Assembly (NCBI GenBank): GCA_963575745.1
Contig: CAUYUJ010014760.1
Coordinates: forward strand, 271,001 to 335,000
From: Prorocentrum cordatum
Lineage: Eukaryota > Sar > Dinophyceae > Prorocentrales > Prorocentraceae
Length of the DNA: 64,000 bases
Reading direction: 5' to 3'
Positions within the stretch are counted from its first letter, which is position 1. Each line of letters begins with the position of its first letter. Positions 43,746-52,873 of the stretch are shown here, one piece after another. The position numbers and the translations under genes are program-made. The notes under the pieces were generated by a model. It was not told the origin of the DNA. It saw nothing but the letters and a program-made list of their open reading frames with translations, and made no database searches.

Positions 43746-44570
43746 TGCTGAACGCGCTGAACAGCAACCAGCCGCCTGGACCTCCACCAGGCGCCCCGCC
43801 AGGGACCTCCGGGCCAGCACCTCCCCCAGGTTCTGGAGGCGGCGGCGGCGCAAGCGGCGGAAACCCGCCGCCCGCCCCTGATAGAAGGAGGAGGCCCTGA
43901 GGGACCGGCGCCGCCAGGCGCCGGCGACGACATGCCCATCGATCTGACGGGGCCGACGCCGAAGAAGCGCCCCCGCGGAGACAGTCAGCCCCCCGCGCCA
44001 CCAGCGCTACCAGCACCCGATCCGCAGCCGGCAATCCAGCGACGCAACTTCGGCAACATCGAGCATTCCGGCGCGAGCCAACGTGCTCGCAGGTACGCCG
44101 AGTGGTTGACGCGCCGCCAAGGAGACGGCGACTTCACAACCAGTGGAGGAGCAAGCGGCAGTGGATTACCGGCCCCGCCGCCTTCGGGGGGGGGCGTGCA
44201 GCAGCCCCCGCCGCTGCCGCCGCCAGCGGGGCCGCCGCCGCCGCCAGCGGCCGCCGACCGGCCGGCGTCAGCCTCAGACTCAGGCGATGCTGCCGCTCCT
44301 GCAGCCACTTCCGCCGCCCCCCTGAACCTGCCCCCCAGGGCCAGGTCGACGACGACATCGAGCCCGATGGCTCGGACATGATTCGAGGATGGGCCAAGAT
44401 TGCGGAGGAGCAGGCGCGCCAGGAGACGACGTCGCGGCGCCCGCCGGACACCGAGAACCAGCGCGGCGCCGAGACACAGCGCCTAGTTCAACGGGGGAAC
44501 GCACCAGTGGCACTGTAGCGCGACCGCCAGCACGAGCTCAACCCCCGCGAGCGCGCTGCCACGCGCAAGG
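43746..44570 (+). pseudogene. Pro/Gly-rich linker of the copia polyprotein
   Basis: Joins integrase to reverse transcriptase. The first part is Pro/Gly-rich (PPGPPPGAPPGTSGPAPPPG). A second frame from 43932 holds IDLTGPTPKKRPRGDSQPP, and a third from about 44330 holds QGQVDDDIEPDGSDMIRGW, then an acidic/basic helix broken by TAG at 44516-44518, after which the same frame continues (RERAATRKDLLNDRPKC). Low complexity makes alignment unreliable. Confidence 0.5.
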
Positions 44571-44575
44571 ATCTC

Positions 44576-45840
44576 TTGAACGACCGGCCCAAGTGCTTCA
44601 AGAGGCCGAAGGATACGAACAAGGTCGACCTCTACCTAGATAACTACTTCCAGAAGCACGCGGACGAGCTCCACGCAAGCACACGACTCCGCGAGGCACT
44701 GCTCACGGGCACCGCGACCGCCAAGGAGCTCAAGCATGACACGCTGAGCGCCACCGAAAAGAAGAACATGGACGCCGCCATGAAAACCGAGTGGCCCAAG
44801 TGGACGGAGCTCGGCACCTACAAGAAGCTCCCCCCAAGGAGCTGAAGGAACTCCTGCGGGGCAACCCTGGCATGCGCCCTGTGGGCGCACGCTGGGTGCT
44901 GACCAGCAAATGCCAGAACATCATGAAGGCGCGACTGGTCGCGCAGGGATGCCAGGAAGACAATTCCCAGATCAGGGCGGACGCGCCTACAGGGTCCAGG
45001 GGCGCGCTGTACCTGACCCTGGCTGCCGCGGCCCGGAAGGACTGGGGCGTCTCGTCCTGCGACGCGATGGCGACCTACCTGCAGTCGGGTAACATTGAGA
45101 AGCCACTGCTCCTGCGCACGCCGGCCAAGAACCCGCCGCCGGGGACCCAGCCCTGCGAGATCGCGATGGCCACAGGCGCGATCTACGTGACGCGCGATGC
45201 CCGGAGGCAGCGGTACCTCTACGCGCAGATGGTCTTCGCCGAGCACGACCTCGTGGAGGGCACGCTCGCGAAAGGCCTCCACTACTTCTACGACGAAGGT
45301 GGGCTCGCCGCGGTGGCCCACTCACATGTGGACGACCTCCTTATCGCCCAGCGCCACAAGTCCACCGAGTGAAAGACCACTATCAAATCGCTGGGGAAGA
45401 AGCTACACCTCAAGCCAGTCGAAGGGGCCATCATGCAATGCGGACGTACGAGTACCAAGCCTGACGACGAGTTCCGCGTGACCCAGGCCGCCGCTGCGGC
45501 GCAGGTGGGCTACGTCGACGTGAAGGCCCAGAAGGGCCGAGGTGCTGAGGACCGCCTCGCCGCCGCCGAGGTGGCGAGCAACCGCGACGCGCTCGGGCAG
45601 CTGATGTGGCTAGCAGTGCAGACCCGGGTGGGCATCGCCTGCCCGGTGAGCTTCGCAGCTCGACGCGCCAACGTCGCTGCCGTGGCCGACGCGAAGACGC
45701 TCAATAAGACGGTCGCATATGTGCACTCCACCGCGAACTACGCGATCGTGCTCAAGCGCAAGCTCGTCGACCTGAAGACGGCCATCACCGAGTGCTTCAG
45801 CGACGCCGGATTCGCCAACGTGGACGGCGTCAAGAGCCAG
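44576..45840 (+). pseudogene. copia reverse transcriptase (RVT_2-type) remnant
   Basis: The start (KKNMDAAMKTEWPKWTELGT) is the usual entry into copia RT. After a frameshift near 44838 come GMRPVGARWVLTSKCQ, KARLVAQGCQED, PTGSRGALYLTLAAAA, then the first catalytic Asp in SSCDAMATYLQSG (45061-45063) and the Y/H-x-DD motif as SHVDDLLIAQ (Asp pair at 45331-45336). The fingers-to-palm segment that normally reads YGL-x-x-AP-x-x-W is worn (AIYVTRDARRQRYLYAQMVF). A TGA follows at 45370-45372; the same frame then runs on through a connection region (GQLMWLAVQTRVGIACPVSF, ANVAAVADAKTLNKTVAYVH) to another TGA at 45841. Catalytic Asp residues are all kept. Would copy the element RNA into cDNA. Confidence 0.8.
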
Positions 45841-46330
45841 TGAGGCATGGTGATGGGGCTCGCCCATCGTCCGCGTGACGTCGTCGGCTGCCGTTACGAC
45901 CTGTGCCTGCCTGTGGCCTGGCACTCTGGCACAGTCAAGAGGTCTGTGAAGTCGACCCTCGCTGCCGAGGGATACGCTACCCTCGATGGGATCGGAGACC
46001 AACGTGTGATTCCGACAACTGCTGACCGAGGCCTACAACCCCAACGCGGCGCTCGAGCAGATCGACGTGCTCGCCGACAAGCGCCCTGGGGAGATCTCCA
46101 GCGACAGCAATGGTCTCGTGACGCACATCGCTTCAGATGTGGGCCAATCTACCGACAAGCGGTTCCGCATCGCCGCCTCCATGATCCAGGAGGCCGTGCA
46201 CCCCAACAGTGCGCTCAATCTCAGCTGGATCCCGACCTGGGCCATGGTCGCGGACGCCTTGACGAAGACGATGGAGGCTGGCGTCCTGCTGTCGTTCTTC
46301 GGGGCTCGCAAACACACCTATGGGACACGG
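45760..46330 (+). pseudogene. copia RNase H remnant
   Basis: First acidic block in CFSDAGFAN; the frame then meets TGA at 45841. Beyond it lie HSGTVKRSVKSTLAAEGY (the usual K-S-TLAAE motif, with its Glu), then after a shift near 46020 NPNAALEQIDVLADKRPGE, the third acidic block ISSDSNGLVTHI and the closing LSWIPTWAMVADALTK. The order and motifs are those of copia RNase H, which removes the RNA strand during cDNA synthesis. Confidence 0.75.
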
Positions 46331-47030
46331 CAGCAACGCGCTGCCATGCTCGCCTCAGTCCTTTTCACCTGCCTCGGCAAGGTCAAGGGACAGCCCGCGC
46401 CAACGCCGACGATGCCGACCTACAGCTTCTACATCTGCCTGCTGACGTCCACGCTGGTCCTCGGCATGACTACCTGTTTCGGCATCTTCGTGACGCTCTG
46501 GGCGATCATGAGGCAGAACACCGCGATCGCCACCGAAGAGAATGTCGCCGAGGCGAAGGCCATGGGCGAGCACCCTGGCTGGGACGGCCGCATGCTCGGC
46601 CGACGCCGCACTATACCACCGACTATCCTAGAGGACCGTAAACACGATGGTGACATCATTATGTCCCACGCGGACGTAATCAGCAACGCACAGGCATCGA
46701 ACCCAGTAGCATCTGCTACGATTCAGCAGCCGCCACCGCCGCAAATACCGACAGAACCACCGCCTGCCAACGCACCACCACCGTCATCACCATATGCCGC
46801 AACATATGCACGGGGACCTGGACGATCAAGATCAGCAAGGTCGCAAGGAACTTCGGCTCCTGCATCACCGACCGCGGTTTCCGTGACAAACTCATCGAAT
46901 TCCGTTTCGGCCTCATCAGCCACTGTTGTGTCGTGGAGCGGGTCCTCCCCGACTGTGCAGCCGAGCGACATGCTCAGCTGTGTGACAGGCATTCCCCATC
47001 ATGATGTTGTCATTGGCCACGACCCGCACA
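46331..47030 (+). pseudogene. Copia 3' extension with a predicted membrane segment
   Basis: The RNase H frame stays open past the usual end. It reads YSFYICLLTSTLVLGMTTCF followed by GIFVTLWAIM, a hydrophobic stretch of about 28 residues, then an acidic/basic segment (ENVAEAKAMGEHPGWDGRML), then a Pro/Ser-rich tail up to an (AT)n tract. Either a real C-terminal extension of the polyprotein or a fortuitous open frame in the 3' region. Codon texture up to about 46660 is like the preceding domains; beyond that it is Ser/Thr/Pro-rich and less convincing. Confidence 0.4.
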
Positions 47031-47031
47031 G

Positions 47032-47033
<2 letters not shown>

Positions 47034-47084
<51 letters not shown>

Positions 47085-47086
47085 TA
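47034..47086. repeat. (AT)n microsatellite
   Basis: TATATACATATATATAT with one GTATAT interruption. It is one of the few A/T tracts in the window. Confidence 0.95.
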
Positions 47087-47088
47087 TT

Positions 47089-47277
47089 TGCAAGACCTGC
47101 AAGAAGCACGCATCGTGGCTTCTTCGGCACTATCATTTCGGCAACCCCGATTTCACGATCTTCCCGGAGAGTGTGATGAATGACCTCAAGGGCCGCTGGT
47201 GGAAGCTCACAGGCAAAGACGTTTAGCGAGAATCTGATCTGGCGGGCAAACTGGCGAAGCCGAAGAAAGAAAAATGA
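47089..47277 (+). pseudogene. Short coding-like remnant after the (AT)n tract
   Basis: In one frame: a CKTCKKHASWLLRHYHFGNP segment, then DFTIFPESVMNDLKGRWWKL, then TAG at 47224-47226, then RESDLAGKLAKPKKEK and TGA at 47275. The Cys-pair, aromatic and charged content looks like real protein and differs from the copia domains. It may be an exon or the end of another gene captured in or beside the element. No family recognised. Confidence 0.35.
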
Positions 47278-47334
47278 ACCACGCTTGGTTTTCGGACGGC
47301 AACTTGGCCGATCAGACCGGCAAGGTTCTACTGC

Positions 47335-47470
47335 TCATACTGTACGCCCGGTCAAGATTCATGTGTTTCGCATCGTTGCTCATACTGTACGCCCGGTCAA
47401 GATTTATGTGTTTCGCATCGTTGATCAGACTTTACGTTTGGTAAAAATTCACGTATTCCGAATCGCCGCA
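47335..47470. repeat. 45 bp tandem repeat, 3 copies
   Basis: GCTCATACTGTACGCCCGGT / CAAGATTCATGTGTTTCGCA / TCGTT occurs twice with one change, then a third, more diverged copy (GATCAGACTTTACGTTTGGT). It lies just upstream of the right terminal repeat candidate. Confidence 0.9.
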
Positions 47471-47762
47471 TTTTTACTCCAAGATAAAGATCCACACGTA
47501 ACACCGCGTTGTTTGAAAGCTTCAGTCGTTTCAGTGCGCGCAGTTTGTGTTGTGATGACGATCACACCCCGTTTAGTCTCTTGAGAAGAAGGATATATTC
47601 CTTTTGGGTTCTGTCGCATCGCGATCGAACCCTGGCCATTGCTGAGTATACCTTGAATGCCATGCAAACCGTTTGCTTGTTCATCTCCGTGTTTTGCTCG
47701 CGAGTGACTTGTTTGCTTTAGTCCCCGCTCAGGCCTGTCAGAGACCGCCCGAGGCGGCGACT
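47471..47762. other. Non-coding 3' region of the element
   Basis: A/T-richer than most of the window with no convincing ORF, ending in a GACCGCCCGAGGCGGCGACT segment whose GCCCGAGGC/GCCTCGGGC symmetry suggests a weak stem. Confidence 0.4.
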
Positions 47763-47823
47763 AGGAGGAGTGTGAATCAAGCTCACTCCCGAGGGGCTTG
47801 TGTTTCATCCCTTGCTCGCCGCT
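47763..47823 (+). repeat. Polypurine run and candidate 3' LTR start (right copy)
   Basis: AGGAGGAG (47763-47770) is followed directly by TGTGAATCAAGCTCACTCCC, the counterpart of the repeat at 38754. Purine tract plus TG start is the expected 3' LTR junction. The end of the LTR (a CA followed by host sequence) was not found. Confidence 0.5.
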
Positions 47824-48045
47824 GCCGTTTTATTTCGAACTAGGGCCCTTGGCCTTAGAGCTACGCCCCTCGCGAGGCCGCGAGTAAGAAGATCCATCGA
47901 CTATCTCCCATATCACAAAGGCATCTCCAAGTTGCATCGGAGCCCTCCAATGATCCCCTTGAGAGGCCAGAATCCTTTACACCCTGAAGCGAGTTTGCAC
48001 CTGGGTTGAGGCGTCACGAGGGAACCAAGATCACCGAAGAGAGCC
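47824..48045. other. No gene; possible LTR continuation
   Basis: Unique-looking sequence without an ORF of note. Confidence 0.35.
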
Positions 48046-48465
48046 CCCCAAGGTTAGGTGGAGCCGCCTGTGGGGCACGAAACGCGTGAGGGATCTGCCG
48101 AAATGGGCATAGCGACGCCATGCGGGTGCTCTCGCTGAGGCCGGGCCGTAGATAAAGATCCTCGTTAGGCACGAGCCGCGTTAGGGGTGTGCCCAAATGG
48201 GCGCGGCGCCATGCGGGCGCCCTCACTGGGACGGAATGTGAACTCCAGACCCACGTGATAGGTTCGCCGAGGTGGGCGTGGCGACGCTGGGGGGTCGACC
48301 TTGCAGTGGGGCACGAAACGCACGAATGGTATGCCAAAATAAGCGTGGCGACGCCATCTGGGCGCCATTGAGGCACAGCGTGAGGAATGTACCGAAATGG
48401 GCGCCGCGGCTCTATGCGGGCGCCCTCACTCGGGCCGCAGGTGGAGCACTCTGTGTGTGACGCAA
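48046..48465. repeat. Degenerate tandem repeat of the CTTCGG/GGGGCACGAAACG family
   Basis: Blocks GGGGCACGAAACGCGTGAGG, TGCCGAAATGGGC and GCGACGCCATGCGGG-GC recur four to five times at irregular spacing. The same blocks appear in the 8.6, 15.8 and 36.5 kb arrays. Confidence 0.7.
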
Positions 48466-48499
48466 CGTGGACAGTGGGCCGAAATGAGCAATGCCAGGG

Positions 48500-48545
48500 A
48501 AGAGCAGGAGGAGGAGGAGGAGGAGGAGGAGGAGGAGAAGGATGG
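48500..48545. repeat. (GGA)n tract
   Basis: GGAGGAGGAGGAGGAG followed by AAGGATGG. Confidence 0.95.
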
Positions 48546-49305
48546 AATAAGGATAGTGAAGGAAGGGACGAAAAAGGAGACGCGCGTCACTGCGGAGGGT
48601 AAACGAGGACCAGCACCACAGAAGGGTTGGAAATTAGGAGGATGAAGAGGAGGAGGAGGGGAGGAAGGTGGGAGGTGCGGCGCAGCGCTGCGGATTTAAG
48701 ACGAGGATTCAACATGACAGAAGATATGGCAACAACCGCCTCATCTCCGCCCCCATAGAGCCCGTGGAGACATTCAAGAGGGAAGCAAGGCCTCCAGACC
48801 CCAAGAGAGCCCCAAGAGGGCCCCGAGATGGCGAGAGGCTCCCAAGAGGCCAAAGAGAACCCCCAAGGGCCCCACGATGGCCCCAACGTCGCCACGGCGT
48901 GATGCCTTGCCGTGCGGGTTCTACCCTTGGGGAGGTGGCCGCGGTGCTTCCGCTCTGCGGCCCAAGAACTGCCGCTTACAGGAAACGGGGTCGAATGTTG
49001 AGGGGGCAGGGAGGGCGATGCTGGCGCCTGCCCCTGCCGAAGAGTTCAGGATGCAGAGGCACCTCTGTGTGGGGCACTCCCTCCCATCGTCCCCCCCTCC
49101 AACGCAGAGCACGATACCGCACCACACAAGCTCAAACGCACTTCAACCTTTCAGTGACGTCTGATTCCTTTGGGAAGGTAAGCGGGAGGAAAGGCCTCCA
49201 GTCTCCCAGGACCCCCGAAGCCACCCCGCCAAAGAGAGGTGCTTCAGGTCCATCTGGGCACCGCTAACGTCGTTATCCATGCAGACCTCGCGGCGCATCC
49301 CCCAT
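48546..49305. repeat. CCAAGAGGCC family copy 4 in otherwise unassigned sequence
   Basis: 48770-48890 has AAGAGGGAAGCAAGGCCTCC, CCCCAAGAGAGCCCCAAGAG and TCCCAAGAGGCC units. The remainder shows no gene. Confidence 0.6.
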
Positions 49306-49309
49306 TGCA

Positions 49310-49520
49310 CACTCTCCCATCGAAGACTCGCTCTCCTCCTCCTCCTCCCCCTCCTCCTCCACCTCCTGCTCCTCATTCCCCTGCTCCCTGATCCTCCACG
49401 CCCCTCTGTTCCATTTCCTCCTTTACTCCTGCTTCCGTCTCCACCTCCTCCTCTTCCTCCGCGTCCTACTCCTCGTCCTCCTCCCCTTCTTCCTCCATTC
49501 CCTCGGTGTCCTCCTCCTCG
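49310..49520. repeat. (TCC)n-rich tract
   Basis: CTCCTCCTCC with CTTCC and CCTG variants over about 200 bp. Confidence 0.85.
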
Positions 49521-49835
49521 GAAATGGAGGAGAGAGGTGGCACGGAAGAGGTAAGACGGTGAGGATCCCCTCCAGAGGCACACGCCTTCGGGCGGGGACC
49601 CGCGCGCGCGCGTGAAGGGGGGGCGCCTTCAGCTCGAGCTCCCTCGTGACAAGGCGCCTCAGGAACGAGGCCGAGGCCCGCATGATGCGCCTGCTGGGCG
49701 CACAGTCAGCGACCCCCGCGCGAAAGGCCCCGCAGGTGGCGCCCGCCGATGAAGCCCGAATTACGCTACCGAGGAACCCCACATACTTATTTTATGTCAC
49801 GTGTGTTCACAAACCATGTCACATCCCGCTTCGCC
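49521..49835. other. No recognisable gene
   Basis: Short open frames on both strands, none with a domain. Confidence 0.45.
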
Positions 49836-49975
49836 TTTTTGAGCCAGACCAGCCAGACTGACCAGACCAGTCAGATCAGTCATTCCAGCCACAACCAGCC
49901 AAAGTAATCAGACCAGCCAGCCAGGCCAATCAAGCAGACCAGCCAAACCAACCAGATGAGTCACTCCAACAATCG
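49836..49975. repeat. GACCAGCCA short tandem repeat
   Basis: CCAGACCAGCCAGACTGACC and ACCAGCCAAAGTAATCAGAC units of about 10 bp over 130 bp. Confidence 0.8.
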
Positions 49976-49976
49976 T

Positions 49977-50043
<67 letters not shown>

Positions 50044-50255
50044 CGGGCCTCCGAGGAGGAGGAGCAGTGGCAGCAGGAGGGAGGAGAGGGATGGTCGAGG
50101 GCAGGTAGAGCGGAGAGGGCAGGAGCGCCCCCGAGTGCGACGACGAGGTGCGACGACGATTTCGACGACGAGTACGACGACGCGTGCGACGAGGACAACG
50201 AATACGACGACGACGAAGACGACGGCGACGACGACGAACGCGACGTTTGCGGGAG
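49976..50255. repeat. (CGA)n / (CGG)n tract
   Basis: ACGACGACGACG and GGCGGCGGCGG at 49980-50042, and CGACGACGA-rich sequence at 50140-50240. Confidence 0.85.
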
Positions 50256-50432
50256 CAGCGGCATGGAGGAGGGAGGCAGAGGCGGGAAGGTAGAGGGGGG
50301 GGCGGAGGAGAGTGAGGGGAGAACGAGAAGACAGGGAGAGAGAGGAAGTCCGCATTCACATATCCAGCAGTCTGAGCCCGCATGAGCCAGGGTGGCTACA
50401 ATTCTTGATGATGGTGACGATTATGATGCTAC

Positions 50433-51222
50433 AGCTGCGCACCCCCTATGGTGTCGAGAAAGTGCCACGCCTGCTGTGCCTGGACGACCGTCGTGCATAG
50501 CGGCCGCGCTCAGGGACCAACCCCTGCGCACCCCCTATGGTGTCGAGAATGTTCCACGCCTGCTGTGCCTGGACGACCGTCGTGCATAGCGGCCGCGCTC
50601 AGGGACCACCCCGTGCACACCCTCTATGGTGTCGAGAAAGTGCCACGCATGCTGTGCCTGGACGACCGTCGTGCATAGCGGCCGCGCTCAGGGACCACCC
50701 CCTGCGCACCCCCTGTGGTGTCGAGAAAATGCCACGCCTGCTGTGCCTGGACGGCCGTCGTGCATAGCGGCCGCGCTCAGGGACCACCCCCTGCGCACCC
50801 CCTATGGTGTCGAGAAAGTGCCACGCCTGCTATGCCTGGACGACCGTCGTGCATAGCGGCCGAGCTCAGGGACCACCCCCTGCGCACCCCCTCTGGTGTC
50901 GGGAAAGTGCCACGCCTGCTGTGCCTGGACGACCGTCGTGCATATCGACCGAGCTCAGGGACCACACCCTGCGCACCCCCTGTGGTGTCGGGAAAGTGCC
51001 ACGCCTGCTATGCCTGGACGACCGTCGTGCATAGCGGCGAACTCAGGCACCACCCCCTGCGCACCCCCTATGGTGTCGAGAACGTGCCACGCCTGCTGTG
51101 CCTGGACGACCGTCGTGCATAGCGGCGAGCTCAGGCACCACCCCCTGCGCACCCCCTTATGGTGTCGAGAAAATGCCACGCCTGCTGGGCCTGGACGACC
51201 GTCGTGCATAGCGGCCGAGCTT
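50433..51222. repeat. 89 bp satellite, left block (about 9 copies)
   Basis: The unit contains CTGCGCACCCCCTATGGTGT, CGAGAAAGTGCCACGCCTGC, TGTGCCTGGACGACCGTCGT and GCATAGCGGCCGAGCTCAGG. The GGTGTCGAG landmark recurs every 89 bp (50448, 50537, 50626, 50715, 50804) with occasional 86-88 bp copies where a base or GCC is missing. Copies differ at only a few positions. The phase shifts make 76-residue phantom ORFs in every unit, on both strands. Confidence 0.97.
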
Positions 51223-52873
51223 TTTTTTGAATGCAACACTCATGCCTCTGAAGCGACAGCTTGCTCCAACAGCCAGAGGCGCACTGCGGGGAATAAATTA
51301 CCTGTAGTTATAATAGCGGGATGGATTCGTCGATATCGACCGAGACACCCCTCTTATCGGGGCGCAGTCCTTTTCGGAGCCGTCTCAAGTTTCTGAAACC
51401 TGTCTCCGTGGGGGGCCCGCACTTGCGGGACAAACCCAGGACCTTTTCACCGCTAGAATAAAACTTGCACGACATGCACAAGTACAGGTGGCCATTGTCA
51501 CTGCACGGGAAGGCAATGACTCGATGGCCCAGTCTCTCCAACAGACCCTGGTCCAAACGGGACTGCCCAGGGCACGTTCCTCCTAGCGGCTTGGCCTTCG
51601 CACGGGAACCGCGCAGGCACACACGACACCTCCAGGAGGAACCTTGTTGGGACCAGTCGTGGACGAGCTCTAAAAGGGGGGCCTTCGAGTCGAGCAGCGG
51701 AGGGCCGCGCAGCAGACCTCGAAACTCCAACTTAGGCCAAAGTGGCAAGAGCTCCGCTCCCGCCAGCAAGATCGCCCTCGATACTAGAATCTGATGTTCG
51801 AGGGCCTCCTGCTCCGTTGGGGACATGGAAGGGTGCTGCTTAGCACCCTCCTTCGCGTAGACGTCGGCGAAGAAGTTCCCTCTTCGCAAGAATCTCTCGC
51901 GCGAGGAGAGCCCTTCCTCGTCAGCATCTTTGTGGGCCTCAACCTTATCTAAGGAGACCAGGTTGGTGCCGAAGTAGTGCCTAACTTGAATGATCTGGCC
52001 CGCATACTGCCGCCTGGCGCTGACTCCGTCGGCAGCTCCTAGATTCATTATATGAACCACATTAGCACAATCAGAATAACACAGGGCAGGGCCTTCGGTT
52101 TGCACAGCGGTCCAGGCCAGGGCCCCAAACTCGGCACCCTGGGGCGTCTGAGGCCACGGGGCCCACAGAGGACCTTTCAAAACACCGAGGCGCTCACCCG
52201 AACATGAAACCATGACAACAGCCCAGCCGGCCCTAGGGAGCCCACGCACTACATGGCGATGCCAAGAGCCATCCATAAAGAGGTGCCCCCAGAGCCCCGC
52301 GGAGGGAGGAATCGAGGGAGCAGCAGCAAGGCCCCCAGGGTCAGGAAGAACATCGACGAACCATTCCAGGCTAGTACCTCCTTCCGTGAGTGGCGGTGGG
52401 GCATAGTCTCCAGGATGTTTGAAGGCCCCATGCAAGTACAGACACATGTCGACATGATCTGCACCTAGCACCAACGCTTCATTCTGAATACTTTTATCAA
52501 GCACCGTTTCCCTCACAGACTGCACAGACGGGCACACGAAGAGCCTGTGGAAGAGGGTGTCGCGGCCCTTGCCGCACAGCGCGCACTTGTCAGAAAAGTC
52601 ATACCCTGCAGCTGCCACATCGCTTGCCGTCCAGCAAGCTCTCGTGGCCTGAGCTCGGATCCAGCCTTTGGTGTTGCTAGAAACCTTCCTGGAAGACATC
52701 AGCTGTTTGACCACGTCCCAGCAAAGCCTGAAACCGCAACCATATTTGCCCCCCGACTCCCTTTCAAGACCCCGAAGATGAGCTTCCTTACAGTAAAGCT
52801 TGACAAGCTTAGGGGACGAAAAGGTCAAGGAGATTTCGCGACCAAAGTCGTCGACAAAGGTGCAAAAGTTGGG
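51223..52873 (-). mobile_element. 5'-truncated LINE inserted in the 89 bp satellite
   Basis: The satellite stops at GCGGCCGAGC(T) and is followed by TTTTTTTT (poly(A) on the minus strand), ~77 bp of 3' UTR, a stop codon and 1.57 kb of uninterrupted LINE 3' coding sequence, after which the satellite resumes at 52874 with GAGCTCAGGG. GAGC(T) therefore occurs on both sides and is the target site duplication. A poly(A) tail, 5' truncation and short duplication are the signs of target-primed reverse transcription. The lack of any stop in 1.5 kb suggests a recent insertion. Confidence 0.85.
51308..52873 (-). CDS. LINE ORF2 C-terminus: zinc-binding, RNase H and terminal Cys-rich domains
   Basis: Open from the 5' junction with the satellite (no ATG; truncated) to a stop at 51308, about 520 codons. 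Counting from the TTG at 52828: C82-x2-C85-x8-H94-x4-C99 (CALCGKGRDTLFHRLFVC) is the zinc motif that follows RT in many LINEs. RNase H follows with D186 (LFMDGSW), E233 (GAEFGAL), D253 (CYSDCANV), a VEAHKD loop near 297-301 and D322 (FFADVYAK), so all four acidic residues are kept. A C-terminal Cys pattern (CRVC near 401-404, then H-x-LYLCMSCKFY near 447-456 and C470) matches the tail of dinoflagellate LINEs. The endonuclease and RT catalytic part are missing, so this copy cannot move by itself. Confidence 0.8.
   Translation of the reverse strand, partial: PNFCTFVDDFGREISLTFSSPKLVKLYCKEAHLRGLERESGGKYGCGFRLCWDVVKQLMSSRKVSSNTKGWIRAQATRACWTASDVAAAGYDFSDKCALCGKGRDTLFHRLFVCPSVQSVRETVLDKSIQNEALVLGADHVDMCLYLHGAFKHPGDYAPPPLTEGGTSLEWFVDVLPDPGGLAAAPSIPPSAGLWGHLFMDGSWHRHVVRGLPRAGWAVVMVSCSGERLGVLKGPLWAPWPQTPQGAEFGALAWTAVQTEGPALCYSDCANVVHIMNLGAADGVSARRQYAGQIIQVRHYFGTNLVSLDKVEAHKDADEEGLSSRERFLRRGNFFADVYAKEGAKQHPSMSPTEQEALEHQILVSRAILLAGAELLPLWPKLEFRGLLRGPPLLDSKAPLLELVHDWSQQGSSWRCRVCLRGSRAKAKPLGGTCPGQSRLDQGLLERLGHRVIAFPCSDNGHLYLCMSCKFYSSGEKVLGLSRKCGPPTETGFRNLRRLRKGLRPDKRGVSVDIDESIPLL

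Larger units (their letters stand above)
38754..47823 (+). mobile_element. Degenerate Ty1/copia-like retrotransposon
   Basis: Coding blocks appear in the Ty1/copia order gag, protease, extra methyltransferase-like domain, integrase, reverse transcriptase, RNase H. All are on the plus strand but in changing frames. A ~53 bp direct repeat brackets them (38754-38805 and 47771-47823; about 50 of 53 identical), both copies starting TGT. The 3' copy is preceded by a purine run AGGAGGAG, as expected of a polypurine tract before a 3' LTR. The copies stop matching after ~53 bp, so full LTRs are not demonstrated and the outer limits are provisional. Lesions include TGA at 40047, 45370 and 45841, TAG at 43445, 43598 and 44516, a CT microsatellite at 40789-40834 and several frameshifts. 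It cannot encode a functional polyprotein as it stands. Confidence 0.75.

Noticed and set aside
49832-49860. Possible antisense spliced leader (TTTGAGCCAGACC)
   Set aside because: About 12 of 21 positions match; within the range of chance and inside a GACCAGCC repeat.
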